From positions 1 through 64,000 of the forward strand of contig JAGCCO010000022.1 of assembly GCA_017651645.1 (NCBI GenBank): a DNA stretch of 64,000 nt, read 5' to 3'. The notes under the pieces were generated by a model. The model had not been told where the DNA came from, searched no databases, and worked only from the letters and a program-made list of their open reading frames with translations. This DNA is from Bacteroidales bacterium (GTDB taxonomy: Bacteria; Bacteroidota; Bacteroidia; Bacteroidales; F082). The position numbers and the translations under genes were made by a program. The stretch's first letter is position 1, and every line of letters begins with the position of its first letter. Positions 52,699-61,329 of this stretch are shown one piece after another.

Positions 52699-52938
52699 AT
52701 GGCAAGGATTCAAGACAAGGCACGTGCGTTGATCGCCTCCAAGATGAAACTTGACGAGAGCGAGATTACTCCGGAGAAGCATCTTTTCAACGATTTGGGT
52801 GCCGATTCGTTGGATTTTGTGGAGCTTTCCATGCTGTTGGAGCGCGAGTTCAACGTGAAATTCTCTGAAGACGAAACGGCCAATGTCAAGACCGTCGGCG
52901 ATTTGTATCATCTGATAGAAAAATACACAAAGAAATAA
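52699..52938 (+). CDS. acpP: Acyl carrier protein
   Basis: 79-residue four-helix carrier whose Ser37, in DLGADSLDFVEL, receives 4'-phosphopantetheine. It is acidic, as expected. It carries growing chains between the enzymes encoded on either side. A core AcpP is likely elsewhere in the genome, so this may be a dedicated carrier. The gene starts 8 bases after fabZ and ends 19 bases before fabG. Confidence 0.92.
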   Translation: MARIQDKARALIASKMKLDESEITPEKHLFNDLGADSLDFVELSMLLEREFNVKFSEDETANVKTVGDLYHLIEKYTKK

Positions 52939-52957
52939 TCTATAAAATAGAAGTATT

Positions 52958-53704
52958 ATGGAACTCTTAGAAAATAAAGTGGCTCTGATTACGGGAGCCG
53001 GTCGTGGCATCGGCAAGGCCATCGCTCTGCGTTTTGCCCAGGAAGGCTGCAACATCGCCTTCACCGATATCGCCTTGAACGATGTCGTTTTGGAAACGGA
53101 AAAGGAACTGCAAGCCCTTGGCGTCAAGGTCAAAGCTTATGCCTCTAATGCCGCCAATTTCGAGGAGACACACCAAGTCGTTGATGAAATCGTCAAGGAC
53201 TTTGGCCGCATCGACATCCTCGTTAACAATGCCGGTATCACCAAGGACACTGCGCTGAAGCGTATGACCGAGGAGCAATGGGATGCCGTCATCAATGTGA
53301 ACCTCAAGTCGGTGTTCAACTTCACCAAGGCGGTGCAGCCTGTCATGTGGAAACAGAATGGTGGCAGCGTCATCAACATGAGTTCGGTGGTGGGCGTTTC
53401 GGGCAATGCCAACCAGTGCAACTACAGTGCCTCGAAGGCTGGTATCATCGGCTTTACCAAGAGCGCAGCTAAAGAGATGGGTGTGCGCAATATCCGCCAC
53501 AACGCCATCGCCCCTGGCTTCATCATCACGGCTATGACTAACGCCCTGCCCGAAGAAGTGCGAAAAACTTGGGAAAGCTTGATTCCGCTGCGTCGCGGTG
53601 GCACGCCCGAGGATGTGGCCAATGTGGCCCTCTTCCTTGCTTCTGACCTCAGCTCGTATGTCACGGGACAGGTCATCCACTGCTGTGGCGGTATGAATTG
53701 CTAA
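52958..53704 (+). CDS. fabG: 3-oxoacyl-ACP reductase
   Basis: 248-residue short-chain dehydrogenase that reduces 3-oxoacyl-ACP with NADPH. It shows the cofactor loop TGAGRGIGKAIA, NNAGITKD and the catalytic set Ser143 (in NMSSVVG), Tyr156 and Lys160 (YSASK). It completes a condensation, reduction and dehydration set. No enoyl reductase or malonyl transacylase is present nearby. The gene is followed by a GACGCGG-type repeat and a terminator. Confidence 0.92.
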   Translation: MELLENKVALITGAGRGIGKAIALRFAQEGCNIAFTDIALNDVVLETEKELQALGVKVKAYASNAANFEETHQVVDEIVKDFGRIDILVNNAGITKDTALKRMTEEQWDAVINVNLKSVFNFTKAVQPVMWKQNGGSVINMSSVVGVSGNANQCNYSASKAGIIGFTKSAAKEMGVRNIRHNAIAPGFIITAMTNALPEEVRKTWESLIPLRRGGTPEDVANVALFLASDLSSYVTGQVIHCCGGMNC

Positions 53705-53706
53705 AA

Positions 53707-53748
53707 GGACGCGGGATTATGTGACTTCGGGACGCGAGACCGCGTCAC
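53707..53748. repeat. GACGCGG-family fragment after fabG
   Basis: GGACGCGGGA and GGGACGCGAGAC words precede CGCGTCACC, and the second can pair with it (GACGCG with CGCGTC). It looks like a shortened relative of the GACACGG hairpins. Confidence 0.5.
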
Positions 53749-53793
53749 CGAGGTATGGCATTTTTGAAAATAATTTGAAAACGATAGCAGAAA

Positions 53794-53822
53794 GAAAAGC
53801 CTCGCCGATTGGGGGGCTTTTC
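53794..53822. terminator. Terminator between fabG and the LytTR gene
   Basis: GAAAAGCC (53794-53801) pairs with GGCTTTTC (53815-53822) around a G-rich loop. The flanking genes converge, and T-rich sequence follows on both strands. Confidence 0.75.
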
Positions 53823-53825
53823 TAT

Positions 53826-54704
53826 TTATTTCTTGTTGAAGGCTTCCAGCACCTTCGCCGAATAGGTCTTGGAAACTGGTATCGACTCCAATCCTTCTCG
53901 TTCGAAGTCGATGACAAAGCCATCAGCCTCGTTGTGCAAAACGCTCACCTTTTTTATGTTGACGATATAAGAGCGGTGGCAGCGCATCAAGCTACTGGAA
54001 TCCACGCAGTTGTCGGCAATGGTCTGCATCTTGCAACGGAGCAAGTAGCTTGCAATGGTGCCGCTGCGCTGGTAGAACACATTGATGTAGTTGTCCTCCG
54101 CCTTGATGTAATAGAGGTTGTCAAGTTTGACGGACAGTTTCAAGTTGCCGTTATTGTCCATCAAGTTGATGATTTCGGTGTGCTCGGGCATCACCTCGTC
54201 GTCCGACTCCACCGTGTCGCTCTTGGTGAGCATGAGGCGTTGTCTCGTGTCTTTCAGCAAGATGGATAATACGGTAACTGTGTAAGGTACCCCCAAGGCA
54301 ACAAAAGTGATGAGGACGCTCTTCGCATAGAGATAGCCGAAACTGTGGTCGGTGGCATGAATCTCGATATAAGAAATCAAGGTATGACATACCGCAATAA
54401 TCATGATTTCAAGGAATAGCCAAAGGAGATAGAGCCAAAAGGGGAAATGCCGGCTTTTGCGCACGACCCAGTTCATCAGCATACGGCTGAGGGCCAGAAA
54501 CAACATGCCCGAACCCACAAAGGCTGCCGTGATGAGGAAATAGTTTCCGCGCCCGACTTGGAACCATGCCGTTTCCGAGAACGGGACGTAAGCCGTCAGA
54601 AACACCAGCGCAAACAAGGTCGAGATGACGACATTGAGGACTTGGCTGACAGGTTCAGTCAGACACTCAGGTGTTTGCGTTATCAGGCGTTTTGGAAATC
54701 TCAT
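53826..54704 (-). CDS. Membrane-bound LytTR transcription regulator
   Basis: 292-residue regulator. Four hydrophobic segments fill about residues 20-150 (for example VLNVVISTLFALVFLTAYVP and FLITAAFVGSGMLFLAL). A LytTR DNA-binding domain covers about 190-288. It contains LDNLYYIKAEDNYINVFY, SLMRCHRSYIVNI, plus a final VPVSKTY-type segment (here IPVSKTY). There is no receiver domain, so signals probably arrive through the membrane part. It has a good minus-strand promoter. The target is unknown; it converges with the fab cluster. Confidence 0.87.
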   Translation of the reverse strand: MRFPKRLITQTPECLTEPVSQVLNVVISTLFALVFLTAYVPFSETAWFQVGRGNYFLITAAFVGSGMLFLALSRMLMNWVVRKSRHFPFWLYLLWLFLEIMIIAVCHTLISYIEIHATDHSFGYLYAKSVLITFVALGVPYTVTVLSILLKDTRQRLMLTKSDTVESDDEVMPEHTEIINLMDNNGNLKLSVKLDNLYYIKAEDNYINVFYQRSGTIASYLLRCKMQTIADNCVDSSSLMRCHRSYIVNIKKVSVLHNEADGFVIDFEREGLESIPVSKTYSAKVLEAFNKK

Positions 54705-54726
54705 GGCTTAGCTTTCAAAAGTGCGG

Positions 54727-54757
54727 CAAAGATACGAAAACTTGTCAAATCGCCAAA
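54727..54757 (-). promoter_or_regulatory. Promoter of the LytTR gene
   Basis: On the minus strand TTTG (54754-54757) and TATCTTTG (54727-54734) are spaced by 19 bases, a full Bacteroidetes promoter. It lies 22 bases before the ATG and overlaps the recX 3' end. Confidence 0.65.
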
Positions 54758-55224
54758 TCCTTCAAGACCTCCCAGACGAGGTTGCCTTCAAAGCCTTTCT
54801 GCATAGCATAGGCGGCCAGTTTGCGCTTTTTTTCAAAGTCGGAATCGGCTTTTATGGTCTTGGATTTGGTCTTTAGGATGTCAATGAGTCTTTGGCGATA
54901 GACCTCTTCATCGGTCTGTCTCAAGGCTTCGTCGATGAGCTCCTTGTCAATGCCTTTCTGCATAAGATGGAAACGAATCTTGTTCATACCCCAGCCGCTT
55001 TGGTTGACTTTACCGCGCACAAAACTTTTGGCAAACCGCTCATCGTTAACGAAACGGTTTTCTAACAGATAATCAAGGATTTTCTTCTTTTCCTCTTCGG
55101 GAATGTCGAAGGTTTTCAGTTTGTCGCGGACATCCTTCACACAGCGTTCCTGATAGGCGCAATATTTGGCCATCTTGTCAAGAACTTGGTCGGGAGAGAG
55201 GGGCTTGGCAGGTGCTTTCGACAT
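54745..55224 (-). CDS. recX: Regulatory protein RecX
   Basis: 159-residue helical protein of the RecX family, which binds RecA filaments and limits recombination. Family features are the three-helix repeats: AKYCAYQERCVKDVRDKL, LLENRFVNDERFAKSFVRGKVNQSGWGMNKIRFHLMQKGI and KRKLAAYAMQKGFEGNLVWEVL. Its ATG shares one base with the stop of the PTS-type permease gene, so translation is coupled. recA is not nearby. Confidence 0.9.
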   Translation of the reverse strand: MSKAPAKPLSPDQVLDKMAKYCAYQERCVKDVRDKLKTFDIPEEEKKKILDYLLENRFVNDERFAKSFVRGKVNQSGWGMNKIRFHLMQKGIDKELIDEALRQTDEEVYRQRLIDILKTKSKTIKADSDFEKKRKLAAYAMQKGFEGNLVWEVLKDLAI

Positions 55225-56243
55225 CAGCAGTCGATTTTGAGGTCGCCTTCCTTAATCCAACCTATCTTTCTCAGAATCAGTCCGAAGATCCATGTGAGCA
55301 CGGCAGGCAGTACGAAGCATACTAATCCCATGCCAATCCACATGTTGGCACCACCTTCGGGCATGGCGGTGTAGATGCCGATGGGTCCAACGAGGCCGCA
55401 GGTGCCCATGCCAGAGCCGATGGGGATGTTCTCCAGGTGGAAGATGCAGGTCGAGATGGGACCTGTGATGGCGGCGGTGAGCAAGACGGGAATCCAGATG
55501 CGAGGATTCTTCACGATGTTACCCATCTGCAGCATGGAGGTGCCGAGACCTTGTGCAACAAGGCCACCCCAGCGGTTTTCCCTGAAACTCAACACCGCAA
55601 AGCCAATCATTTGGGCACAGCAACCCGCTGTGGCGGCGCCTCCAGCGATGCCACCCAAGCCGATGGCAAGGCAGATGGCTGCCGAGCTGATGGGCAGGGT
55701 GAGTACCGAGCCAATGACAACCGAGACGATGATGCCCATAAGGAAGGGCTGCATCTGTGTGGCGTTCTCGATGAAAGTGCCGAGGGCGGTCATCACCTTT
55801 TGGATGGGTGCGCCAGCGAGATAGGCCATCAGCACACCACTGATGATGACCACGGCTGGAGTGACGAGGATGTCGACTTGGGTCTCTTTGTAGACCATCT
55901 TGCCCAGTTCAATGGCCACGATAACTGCAACATAGGCACCCATAGGGCCGCCCAATTCATTGCCTGCGATGCCGACGGCGATGGCACTAAACAGCACCAA
56001 GCCCTCGCAGCCGAGCTTATAGGCGATAGCCACGGCGATGGCTGCTCCTGTGGCGGCTTTCGCATAGGTAGCGATGGTGATGAAAGCCTCAATGCCCGTC
56101 TTGTCGCCCAAGGTCTGGAAGATGGTGCCGATGAGCAGCGAGGCAAACAGACCCAATGCCATAGCACCAAGAGCGTCGACAAAATAGGCCTTCCAGGTCA
56201 TGTCGACGCCCTTGCGCTGTAGAAATGATTTGAATTTGCTCAT
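55224..56243 (-). CDS. PTS IIC-like membrane permease
   Basis: 339-residue polytopic protein of the PTS_EIIC_2 type, with about nine hydrophobic segments. Family segments are YFVDALGAMALGLFASLLIGTIFQTLG at the start, NELGGPMGAYVAVIVAIELGK, ISSAAICLAIGLGGIAGGAATAGCCAQM and CGLVGPIGIY. No EIIA, EIIB, HPr or EI gene is present, and members of this class often occur alone, so the transport mode and substrate are not known. It is coupled to recX downstream and follows a lipoprotein nicotinamidase-like gene. Confidence 0.82.
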   Translation of the reverse strand: MSKFKSFLQRKGVDMTWKAYFVDALGAMALGLFASLLIGTIFQTLGDKTGIEAFITIATYAKAATGAAIAVAIAYKLGCEGLVLFSAIAVGIAGNELGGPMGAYVAVIVAIELGKMVYKETQVDILVTPAVVIISGVLMAYLAGAPIQKVMTALGTFIENATQMQPFLMGIIVSVVIGSVLTLPISSAAICLAIGLGGIAGGAATAGCCAQMIGFAVLSFRENRWGGLVAQGLGTSMLQMGNIVKNPRIWIPVLLTAAITGPISTCIFHLENIPIGSGMGTCGLVGPIGIYTAMPEGGANMWIGMGLVCFVLPAVLTWIFGLILRKIGWIKEGDLKIDC

Positions 56244-56253
56244 GATAGGTTCA

Positions 56254-56277
56254 GGTCCCTGAGCCCGTCGAAGGGCC
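56254..56277. repeat. REP-like 24-mer, intergenic copy
   Basis: The core GGTCCCTGAGCCCGTC followed by GAAGGGCC differs by one base from the pyrC copy (10715-10738). It lies in the 44-base gap between the nicotinamidase-like and PTS-type genes. Confidence 0.75.
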
Positions 56278-56287
56278 GTTCATTCAA

Positions 56288-57004
56288 TTAAAACTCAATT
56301 CCTTGAATGCCGTTTTCCTTCATCAGGTCAGCAAGTTTGGTGTCGTTATCATCGACGGCGGCGAGGCAGTTGGTGACGATGCGAATCTGCTTGGCAGGGT
56401 AGAAGGCCAACAAATCTTTGGTGGTTTCGTAGACGCAGTAATCCGTAGCGATGCCGCAGATGTCGATGCCTTCAAAGCCCATCTCTTGGATGGTATTGCG
56501 CAGCTTTTCTCCGCTTTGTTCATTTTGGAAGATGCTGAACTCCTCTTTTTCGGCGAGGTCGCCTTTATGCATGTAATGGATGTTGGGGGAGCTAGGCATG
56601 ATGGTCGTCAGCACTTCTTGAAGAGCAGGATAGACGTTCATGCCTTCGGTGCCTTGCACACAGTGAGGCGGGAACACGCCACCTTGTTCAACGAAGGAGC
56701 AATGGTTGGCGGGGTGGGCATCTTGTGTGACGATAATCCAGCCGTAGTTCTTCCAAGCACCATCAGCGAGTGCTTTGGCAAGGTATTCCATGGAAGCAGG
56801 ACCTTTTTTAGTGGCTAAGCTACCCGTGGTGAAGTCGATTTGTGGGTCGACGATGATGAGTAAACGGTTGGGAAGTTTGACTTCCTCAACAACGGTCTCA
56901 GCAGCTTTTTCTTTAGCCTCTTCTTCTTTTTGTTTTTTGTTGTTGCAGCCTGCAAAAGCAAGGGCGGCGATGAGCACGATGGCTCCAATGAGATTTCTCT
57001 TCAT
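56288..57004 (-). CDS. Lipoprotein nicotinamidase/isochorismatase-like hydrolase
   Basis: 238-residue cysteine hydrolase of the isochorismatase superfamily, closest in motif to nicotinamidases, which convert nicotinamide to nicotinate. Catalytic and metal residues are visible: Asp53 in VDPQIDF, Lys147, Cys190 in GIATDYCVYET, plus metal ligands Asp95, His97 and His101 in TQDAHPANHC. Unusually it starts with a lipoprotein signal (AFAGC, Cys20) and a charged linker, so it should act outside the cytoplasm. I used the ATG at 57004, since the longer frame to 57091 would bury the signal. Confidence 0.85.
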   Translation of the reverse strand: MKRNLIGAIVLIAALAFAGCNNKKQKEEEAKEKAAETVVEEVKLPNRLLIIVDPQIDFTTGSLATKKGPASMEYLAKALADGAWKNYGWIIVTQDAHPANHCSFVEQGGVFPPHCVQGTEGMNVYPALQEVLTTIMPSSPNIHYMHKGDLAEKEEFSIFQNEQSGEKLRNTIQEMGFEGIDICGIATDYCVYETTKDLLAFYPAKQIRIVTNCLAAVDDNDTKLADLMKENGIQGIEF

Positions 57005-57035
57005 GATGTTTGATTTATGTTGTTTAAATTTGCGG

Positions 57036-57043
57036 CAAAAGTA
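57036..57043 (-). promoter_or_regulatory. Putative -7 box for the nicotinamidase-like gene
   Basis: Minus-strand TACTTTTG (TAnnTTTG), 31 bases before the ATG at 57004. Confidence 0.5.
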
Positions 57044-57053
57044 ATGAAAATAA

Positions 57054-58874
57054 TTATTTAAAAAGCTTTTTAATCCATTCTGGATGTCCAATTCTTCGTA
57101 ATGCGCTTTTCACCCACTCGCGGTTTTCGGGTTTGTACCAGAAGAAAAAACGTTGTTGGGCCAGTTTTTCCTCTTTCGTCTTGGCACAGAAGACGGGTTC
57201 CAAAGTGTATGGGTCATAGCCTGAATAATAGATTTCGGTGGCCAAGGTCATTGGGGTGGGGGTGAAGTCTTGCACTTGCTCCAAATGGTAGCCTAACTCC
57301 TTGGTTCTCACGGCCAGTTCGGCCATGTCTTCAAGGTAGCAGTCGGGATGCGAGGAGATGAAATAGGGGATGAGTTGCTGGTTCAGATGCTCCTTTTCGT
57401 TGATGGCATCGAACTTCTTCTTCAACTTGACGAACATGTCAAATTTTGGCTTGCGCATGAGCTTCAATACAGCGTCACTGGTGTGCTCGGGTGCGACTTT
57501 TAGCCTTCCACTGACGTGTCGCGTGACCAACTGACGGAAGTATTCATCGTAGCCCATGGCTTTATTCTCTTCGGGTGTGCTGTCGTGCAAGAACAGGTCG
57601 TAGCGGATGCCCGATCCGATAGTGGCTTTCTTCACCTTCGGGTTCTTGTCGACTTCTTGATAAATTTCGATGAGTGGATGATGGTCGGTGTTGAGGTTCT
57701 TGCACACGGTGGGTTGCAGGCAAGTGGGGCGTGCGCATTTCTCGCAGAGGCGTTCATCTTTGCCTTTCATGCGGTACATGTTGGCAGAGGGGCCACCCAA
57801 GTCGCTGATGTAGCCTTTGAAGTCCTCCATCTCGGTCACTTTTTCCACCTCTTTTAATATGGATTCTTTGCTGCGTGAAGCGACGAACTTGCCTTGGTGC
57901 GCTGAAATGGTGCAGAAGGCGCAGCCGCCGAAGCAACCACGGTGCAAATTGACGGAGTGGCGAATCATCTCATAAGCGGGAATGACACCACGCTTGGCAT
58001 ATTTCGGATGCGGCAAGCGGGTGTAAGGTAAATCGAAAGATGCGTCAATCTGCTCTTCAGTAAAAGTTGGCAAAGGCGGATTGATAATGAGCCGTTGATT
58101 GCCAACATCTTGAATAAGTCGTGCTGCGTGTTTCTTGTTGGATTCCTCCTCGATATGGCGGAAGTTTGAGGCGTATTTTTTCTTGTCTTTCAGGCAGACT
58201 TCGTGGGAGACGAGTTCGATGGTCTCGCCGTCAAAGTCGGGAAGAGGCTGCTTTTTGTCTTGCAGGAAAAAGGTCTGTTGAATGTCAGTCAGTTCGCTGA
58301 CTTTCTTGCCGTTTTGTATGGCCTTAGCGATTTCCACCATGGTGAGTTCGCCCATGCCGTACACACCGATGTCTGCTTTCGAGTCGACCAAAATACTGGG
58401 TTTCAGACAGTCGTCCCAATAATCATAGTGTGTTACGCGGCGCAGCGAGGCTTCGATGCCGCCGATGACAATGGGCACATCAGGGTAGAGCTGTTTGAGG
58501 ATGTTGCAATAGACCACTGTGGCGCGGTCGGGACGGAAACCTGCTTCGCCGCCTGGGGTGTAGGCATCGTTGCTACGTAGGCGCTTGTTAGCGGTGTAGT
58601 GGTTCACCATCGAGTCCATGCAGCCCGCCGAGACACCGAAATAAATCCTCGGCTTGCCGAACTTCTTGAAGTCGCGCAAGTCATCCCTCCAGTTGGGCTG
58701 TGGGATGAGTGCCACGCGGAAGCCATTGTGTTCCAAAACCCTTCCAATAACAGCAGCCCCAAACGCAGGATGGTCGACATAGGCATCGCCTGTGACGAAC
58801 ACCACGTCCACCTCATCCCAACCGCGCAGGTCGGTCTCTTTTTTCGTTATGGGGAGCCAGTCGAGGAGGGTCAT
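57054..58874 (-). CDS. YgiQ-family radical SAM protein
   Basis: 606-residue radical S-adenosylmethionine protein of the YgiQ (UPF0313) family. The N-terminal part (about 1-300) has a cobalamin-binding-like fold with TGDAYVDHPAFGAAVIGR and IVIGGIEASLRR. The radical SAM domain carries the iron-sulfur motif C314-xxx-C318-xx-C321 in HRGCFGGCAFC. The C-terminal part continues with PTPMTLATEIYYSGYDP and AQQRFFFWYKPENR. The reaction is not known. It has its own minus-strand promoter. Confidence 0.92.
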   Translation of the reverse strand: MTLLDWLPITKKETDLRGWDEVDVVFVTGDAYVDHPAFGAAVIGRVLEHNGFRVALIPQPNWRDDLRDFKKFGKPRIYFGVSAGCMDSMVNHYTANKRLRSNDAYTPGGEAGFRPDRATVVYCNILKQLYPDVPIVIGGIEASLRRVTHYDYWDDCLKPSILVDSKADIGVYGMGELTMVEIAKAIQNGKKVSELTDIQQTFFLQDKKQPLPDFDGETIELVSHEVCLKDKKKYASNFRHIEEESNKKHAARLIQDVGNQRLIINPPLPTFTEEQIDASFDLPYTRLPHPKYAKRGVIPAYEMIRHSVNLHRGCFGGCAFCTISAHQGKFVASRSKESILKEVEKVTEMEDFKGYISDLGGPSANMYRMKGKDERLCEKCARPTCLQPTVCKNLNTDHHPLIEIYQEVDKNPKVKKATIGSGIRYDLFLHDSTPEENKAMGYDEYFRQLVTRHVSGRLKVAPEHTSDAVLKLMRKPKFDMFVKLKKKFDAINEKEHLNQQLIPYFISSHPDCYLEDMAELAVRTKELGYHLEQVQDFTPTPMTLATEIYYSGYDPYTLEPVFCAKTKEEKLAQQRFFFWYKPENREWVKSALRRIGHPEWIKKLFK

Positions 58875-58890
58875 TATTCGTAATTTGCTG

Positions 58891-58898
58891 CAAAGGTA
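58891..58898 (-). promoter_or_regulatory. Putative -7 box for the YgiQ-family gene
   Basis: Minus-strand TACCTTTG (TAnnTTTG), 16 bases before the ATG. Confidence 0.5.
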
Positions 58899-59002
58899 AT
58901 TATTTCTTGAATTTGTTTCTTTATCTCGAAAAGAATTCCGACCTTTGCAGCCGCAAAAATTAAAGGCTAGTTTATAATTAACAAATTAACAATCAATAAT
59001 TT

Positions 59003-59995
59003 ATGAGTAAGTTGAACGACATAATGAAGGAAATTGGCCAGGCTTTGGTAAGCAAAAAGTTCTGGGTCGAGCTGCTGATTATGACTTTCGGCATGTTCAT
59101 GACGGGCATTTGCGTGTATTATTTCCTCGTTCCCAGCAAGCTGATTGTGGGCTCCATTTCGGGTCTCTCCATCGTGCTGACCAATATTTTCAACGGGATG
59201 GGCATCAACATCGGCCTTCCAATGATGATTACCATCATCAACGCTATCTTGTTGATCCTTGCCTATATCCTCATTGGTAAAGAATTCGGACTCAAAACGG
59301 TCTATTGCGCCTTGATTCTCGGTCCCATGACCAAGTTCTGCGAATGGCTTTATCCTTGGCAAAACTTCGCCACGCCTAACGAATATCTTGTGAATATGGG
59401 CGTTGCTCCGGACCAGGCTTTTTCGGTGATGGGCAACCCCTGGTTCGACCTGCTCTGTTGCGTTATCATCCTCAGTGCAGCCCAGACGCTGATGTTCTCC
59501 ATCAACGCCTCCACGGGTGGCCTTGACATTTTGGCCAAAATCGTCAACAAGTACTTGCATTTCGACATCGGTAAGTCGGTGACTGTGGCGGGCGGCCTCA
59601 TCTGCCTCTCGGCATTTGCCATCAATCCGTTCCAGATGGTCGTCATCGGCCTCATCGCCACATGGATCAACGGCCTGGTGGTGAATATGTTCACTGCCAA
59701 CCTCAACCAGCGTAAACGCGTCTGCATCGTCTCGAAGGACTACGACCGCATCCGCCATTACATCATCGATGACCTCCACCGTGGCTGTACCCTTTATGAA
59801 GTCATTGGAGGCTACACCAACGAAAAGTCAATCGAGTTGGAGTCTTTGCTTACCAATGATGAATTCTCGAAACTGATGGAATACCTTGGCAAGAATGAAA
59901 TCAACGCCTTCACCACGGCTGGCAACGTCAGCGAGGTGTATGGCTTGTGGGCTAAAGACCGTCATCGCGCAAGAAAACACGCTGAAAAGCGTTAA
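59003..59995 (+). CDS. YitT-family membrane protein
   Basis: 330 residues. About six membrane segments of the YitT (DUF161) type fill residues 20-230, including FLVPSKLIVGSISGLSIVL, STGGLDILAKIVNKY and the FAINPFQMVVIGLIATWING segment. A C-terminal soluble DUF2179 domain (about 240-310, KRVCIVSKDYDRIRHYIIDDLHRGCTLYEVIGGYT) resembles a small regulatory ferredoxin-like module. Function in Bacteroidetes is not established. It has a strong terminator downstream. Confidence 0.88.
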   Translation: MSKLNDIMKEIGQALVSKKFWVELLIMTFGMFMTGICVYYFLVPSKLIVGSISGLSIVLTNIFNGMGINIGLPMMITIINAILLILAYILIGKEFGLKTVYCALILGPMTKFCEWLYPWQNFATPNEYLVNMGVAPDQAFSVMGNPWFDLLCCVIILSAAQTLMFSINASTGGLDILAKIVNKYLHFDIGKSVTVAGGLICLSAFAINPFQMVVIGLIATWINGLVVNMFTANLNQRKRVCIVSKDYDRIRHYIIDDLHRGCTLYEVIGGYTNEKSIELESLLTNDEFSKLMEYLGKNEINAFTTAGNVSEVYGLWAKDRHRARKHAEKR

Positions 59996-60018
59996 TGTAA
60001 ATTGTTTTTTTCATGGTA

Positions 60019-60050
60019 CCGCGGCAGGAGCGATTCTGTCGCGGTTTTTT
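60019..60050 (+). terminator. Rho-independent terminator after the YitT gene
   Basis: CCGCGGCAG (60019-60027) pairs with CTGTCGCGG (60036-60044), with one G-T wobble, followed by six Ts. Confidence 0.85.
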
Positions 60051-60066
60051 GTATCGAAATAATTCC

Positions 60067-60074
60067 TATTTTTG
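60067..60074 (+). promoter_or_regulatory. Putative -7 box for pepT
   Basis: TATTTTTG (TAnnTTTG) lies 22 bases before the pepT ATG, after the preceding terminator. Confidence 0.5.
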
Positions 60075-60096
60075 TGCCAAATTAAACCTTACAAAA

Positions 60097-61320
60097 ATGG
60101 AAAAACTGTTAGATAAATTCCTGAGATACGTCTCTGTGGAGACGACCTCCGATGAAAATTCCGAATCGCAACCCAGCACCGCCAAACAGCTGAATCTCTT
60201 GAAGATGCTTCGCGATGAACTGCAAGCTATGGGCATTGAGGCCACCCTTGACGAATACGGCTATGTGATGGCTACCATCCCTTCCAACGTGGATAGGGAA
60301 ATTCCCGCTGTTGGCTTCATCGCCCATGTCGATACCTCGCCCGATGCTTCGGGTGCCGACATCAAGCCACAAATCATCCCGAATTATGACGGCAATGACA
60401 TCATCCTGAACAAAGAAAAGAACATCGTCCTTCGTGTTTCTGAATTTCCTGAGATGCAACAATATAAAGGCCAGACGATGATTACCACCGACGGCACGAC
60501 CTTGCTCGGTGCCGACGACAAGGCAGGTGTGGCCGAAATCATGTATGCGGCCCAATATATGATGGAGCATCCCGACTTCAAGCATGGTGAAATCAAGATT
60601 GGGTTCACACCTGACGAGGAAATAGGTCGCGGTGTGGTGAAGTTCGATGTGAAAAAGTTTGGCGCGAAATATGCCTACACCATGGATGGCGGCGAAATTG
60701 GTGAGTTGGAGTATGAGAACTTCAACGCCGCCGTTGCTAAAATCCATATTCAAGGCAGCAACATCCACCCCGGTTATGGCAAGGACAAGATGGTGAACTC
60801 GATGCTGATTGCCATGGAACTCAACGCCATGCTGCCCGTGGAGCAGCGTCCGCGCTTCACGCAGGGTTACGAGGGCTTCTTCCATTTGACTGAAATCAAC
60901 GGCACAGTGGAGGAAACCAACATGTCGTACATCATCCGTGACCACGATCGCGCCAAGTTCGAGGAGAAGAAGGCTCTGATTACCTCAGTTGCTGAGTTCC
61001 TCAACAAGAAATATGGTGATGTGGTGAAGTTGGAGTTGAAGCACCAGTATTACAATATGCGTCAAGAGGTGGAGCCGCATTTCTTTATTGTGGAGCGTGC
61101 CATCAAAGCCATGGAGAAGGCCAACATCAAGCCGAAAGTGCAGCCCATCCGTGGCGGTACCGATGGCGCCAACCTCTCCTTCATGGGTCTTCCATGCCCC
61201 AACATCTTCGCAGGCGGCCACAACTTCCACGGCAAACTGGAGTACGTACCGCTCGAAAGCATGATGAAAGCATCGGAAGTCATTCTGAACATCATCACCT
61301 TGTTCCAAGCTGAACAATAA
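60097..61320 (+). CDS. pepT: Peptidase T (tripeptide aminopeptidase)
   Basis: 407-residue M20-family zinc aminopeptidase that removes N-terminal residues from tripeptides in the cytoplasm, length as usual. Metal-site motifs are IAHVDTSPDASG (His77, Asp79), LLGADDKAGVAE, TPDEEIGRG and the C-terminal GGTDGANLSFMGLPCPNIFAGGHNFHGKLEYV. I used the ATG at 60097, not 60013, because the upstream part is the terminator and promoter. A membrane-protein gene follows after 9 bases. Confidence 0.96.
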   Translation: MEKLLDKFLRYVSVETTSDENSESQPSTAKQLNLLKMLRDELQAMGIEATLDEYGYVMATIPSNVDREIPAVGFIAHVDTSPDASGADIKPQIIPNYDGNDIILNKEKNIVLRVSEFPEMQQYKGQTMITTDGTTLLGADDKAGVAEIMYAAQYMMEHPDFKHGEIKIGFTPDEEIGRGVVKFDVKKFGAKYAYTMDGGEIGELEYENFNAAVAKIHIQGSNIHPGYGKDKMVNSMLIAMELNAMLPVEQRPRFTQGYEGFFHLTEINGTVEETNMSYIIRDHDRAKFEEKKALITSVAEFLNKKYGDVVKLELKHQYYNMRQEVEPHFFIVERAIKAMEKANIKPKVQPIRGGTDGANLSFMGLPCPNIFAGGHNFHGKLEYVPLESMMKASEVILNIITLFQAEQ

Positions 61321-61329
61321 CTTGATGGC

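Noticed and set aside
54447..54806. Open frames opposite the LytTR and PTS-type genes
   Set aside because: They have shadow-type composition (His, Gly, Asp, Arg rich), lie opposite well-supported genes and show no motif.
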